Shown here: piece after piece, positions 63,002 through 64,000 of the stretch | Numbering within the stretch: position 1 is the first letter of the stretch | How the letters are laid out: the number at the start of each line of letters is the position of its first letter | Source: Euborellia annulipes | Taxonomy: Eukaryota; Arthropoda; Insecta; Dermaptera; Anisolabididae | Length of the DNA stretch: 64,000 bases | Direction of reading: 5' to 3' | Assembly (NCBI GenBank): GCA_023213315.1 | Contig: JAKCPI010005683.1 | Location: 1 to 64,000, forward strand | Position numbers and translations under genes: made by a program | Notes under the pieces: model-generated | Told to the model about the DNA's origin: nothing | What the model saw: only the letters and a program-made list of their open reading frames with translations | Database searches by the model: none

Positions 63002-64000
63002 CTAATTCATTCTAACAAAAAGGAAAAAGGAAATTACAATAAAATATTTCAAAGATATGATTTTATTTTATTTATTTTATTAATTCTAAATATGAAATTA
63101 TATATTCTTAAAATTAGAAAAAAAAAGAAGTTGATTAAATCACATTTTCTTTAATAATAATAATTATAATAATAATAATAATAAAATGAATATTTTTTCT
63201 TTTTTTTTTTAATATTAAACATAAAAATATTTACATTTTGTTTTTTCTTTTTACTCTCTAAAAGTTTTTATATTTATTTCTCTTAATTGAAGGAAGTTTA
63301 GGAATAAAAAAAAAAAAAAAGAGGAAGAAGAAACAGAGGATTAGCGACTTGAAAACAAAAAAAAAAAAAAAAAAAAAAAAACCTGAGAAGAAATCATTTC
63401 AATTAAACACAAATGCTGAAGCCTGAATTGAAAAAAGAAAAAAAATTAATACATTAGAAAGAATTAATATAAAATATTTATCCTTTTCATAAAGAACATG
63501 GCGGAGGAGCGATGAATTAAATAAAAAAGTTTTTTTTTTCTGAAGATGGTCGAAACATGGAAACGAAAAGTCAAATGAGGAGATGGTAAAAAAAAAATTA
63601 GAAATACTTTTGAAAAGGATAATATATATACATATGGAAAGCAGCCTTCAAGATGACGTCACTCTAGCTATAATTTCTATGTTAAGTATTAAGACTAGTT
63701 TTATTTTTATAGAAAATATCATTAAAAAAAAAAAAAAATTCCTCATCCAGCGAAGAATGATAAATTTCTTTTTTTTTTGTATTTTTAAGCACATAATCCA
63801 TAAAAGCTAATTATTTATTAACATGCATTAAAAGGTAAAGGGGATTTTTTTTTTTTTTGTTATAAAAGAGAGAGATTTGATTATTTTTTACAGATGAATT
63901 AAGAAAATTGTTAAAAAAAAAAAATAGAATTTCCGCCCAGTCCGGGAATTGTCAACTCTTTCTTCTGTAGGAAATTGTTTTTTAGTTCTAAAAAAAAAAC
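63002..64000. other. Low-complexity AT-rich DNA, no gene seen
   Basis: It contains runs of A and T and simple AAT repeats (63159-63184). Short open frames are Lys/Ile/Phe-rich and unconvincing. Confidence 0.5.

Noticed and set aside
1..64000. CRISPR arrays, bacterial operons, rRNA genes
   Set aside because: No regularly spaced direct repeats or rRNA-like sequence; genes have spliceosomal introns, so the DNA is eukaryotic.

Overview
This window looks like nuclear DNA of an invertebrate animal, most likely an arthropod. The sequence is strongly AT-rich, the genes have GT-AG introns, and the gene-poor DNA is crowded with animal-type transposons: hAT, PIF/Harbinger, pogo/Tigger, mariner and piggyBac-like elements, tRNA-derived SINEs, LINEs, Copia, Gypsy and Penelope-like elements. 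Nothing suggests bacterial or organellar DNA. The exact taxon cannot be read from the sequence.

Six protein-coding genes can be built exon by exon. On the minus strand are a coiled-coil gene resembling SCLT1, a distal-appendage/cilium protein (9097 down past the left edge, with its last visible exon damaged), and ASCC2, a CUE-domain subunit of the ASC-1 complex (single-exon CDS, 11768-9669). On the plus strand are a C2H2 zinc-finger gene (15742-17441, three exons) and a two-exon Myb/SANT-like gene with an internal duplication (26860-28610). CALML4 (minus, 34261-33411, five coding exons, the first being just the ATG) and CLASRP (plus, 34945 to about 62414, 14-15 exons) lie head to head across a gap of about 680 bp. 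CLASRP occupies almost half of the window because transposons have expanded its introns. The genes do not form an operon and show no shared pathway.

Between and inside the genes the DNA is a layered transposon graveyard. Seven insertions have clean target-site duplications: hAT elements at 1793-2750, 12835-13460, 18669-20029, 24424-24693, 31091-32137 and 58279-58621, and a SINE at 39135-39350. The 17.7-24.3 kb block is a decayed Copia element interrupted by Gypsy-type fragments, a second LTR element and a nested pair of DNA transposons.

The most unusual pattern is a dispersed set of short fold-back repeats. They share the layout CTGANGA, hairpin, GAAAC, GTC, which is the conserved core of the hammerhead ribozyme. 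They are often present on both strands of the same palindrome, and one pair bounds a 1.6 kb inverted Penelope-like fragment that encodes GIY-YIG endonuclease remnants. Most lie inside CLASRP introns, so the pre-mRNA would carry many double-stranded and potentially ribozyme-like segments.
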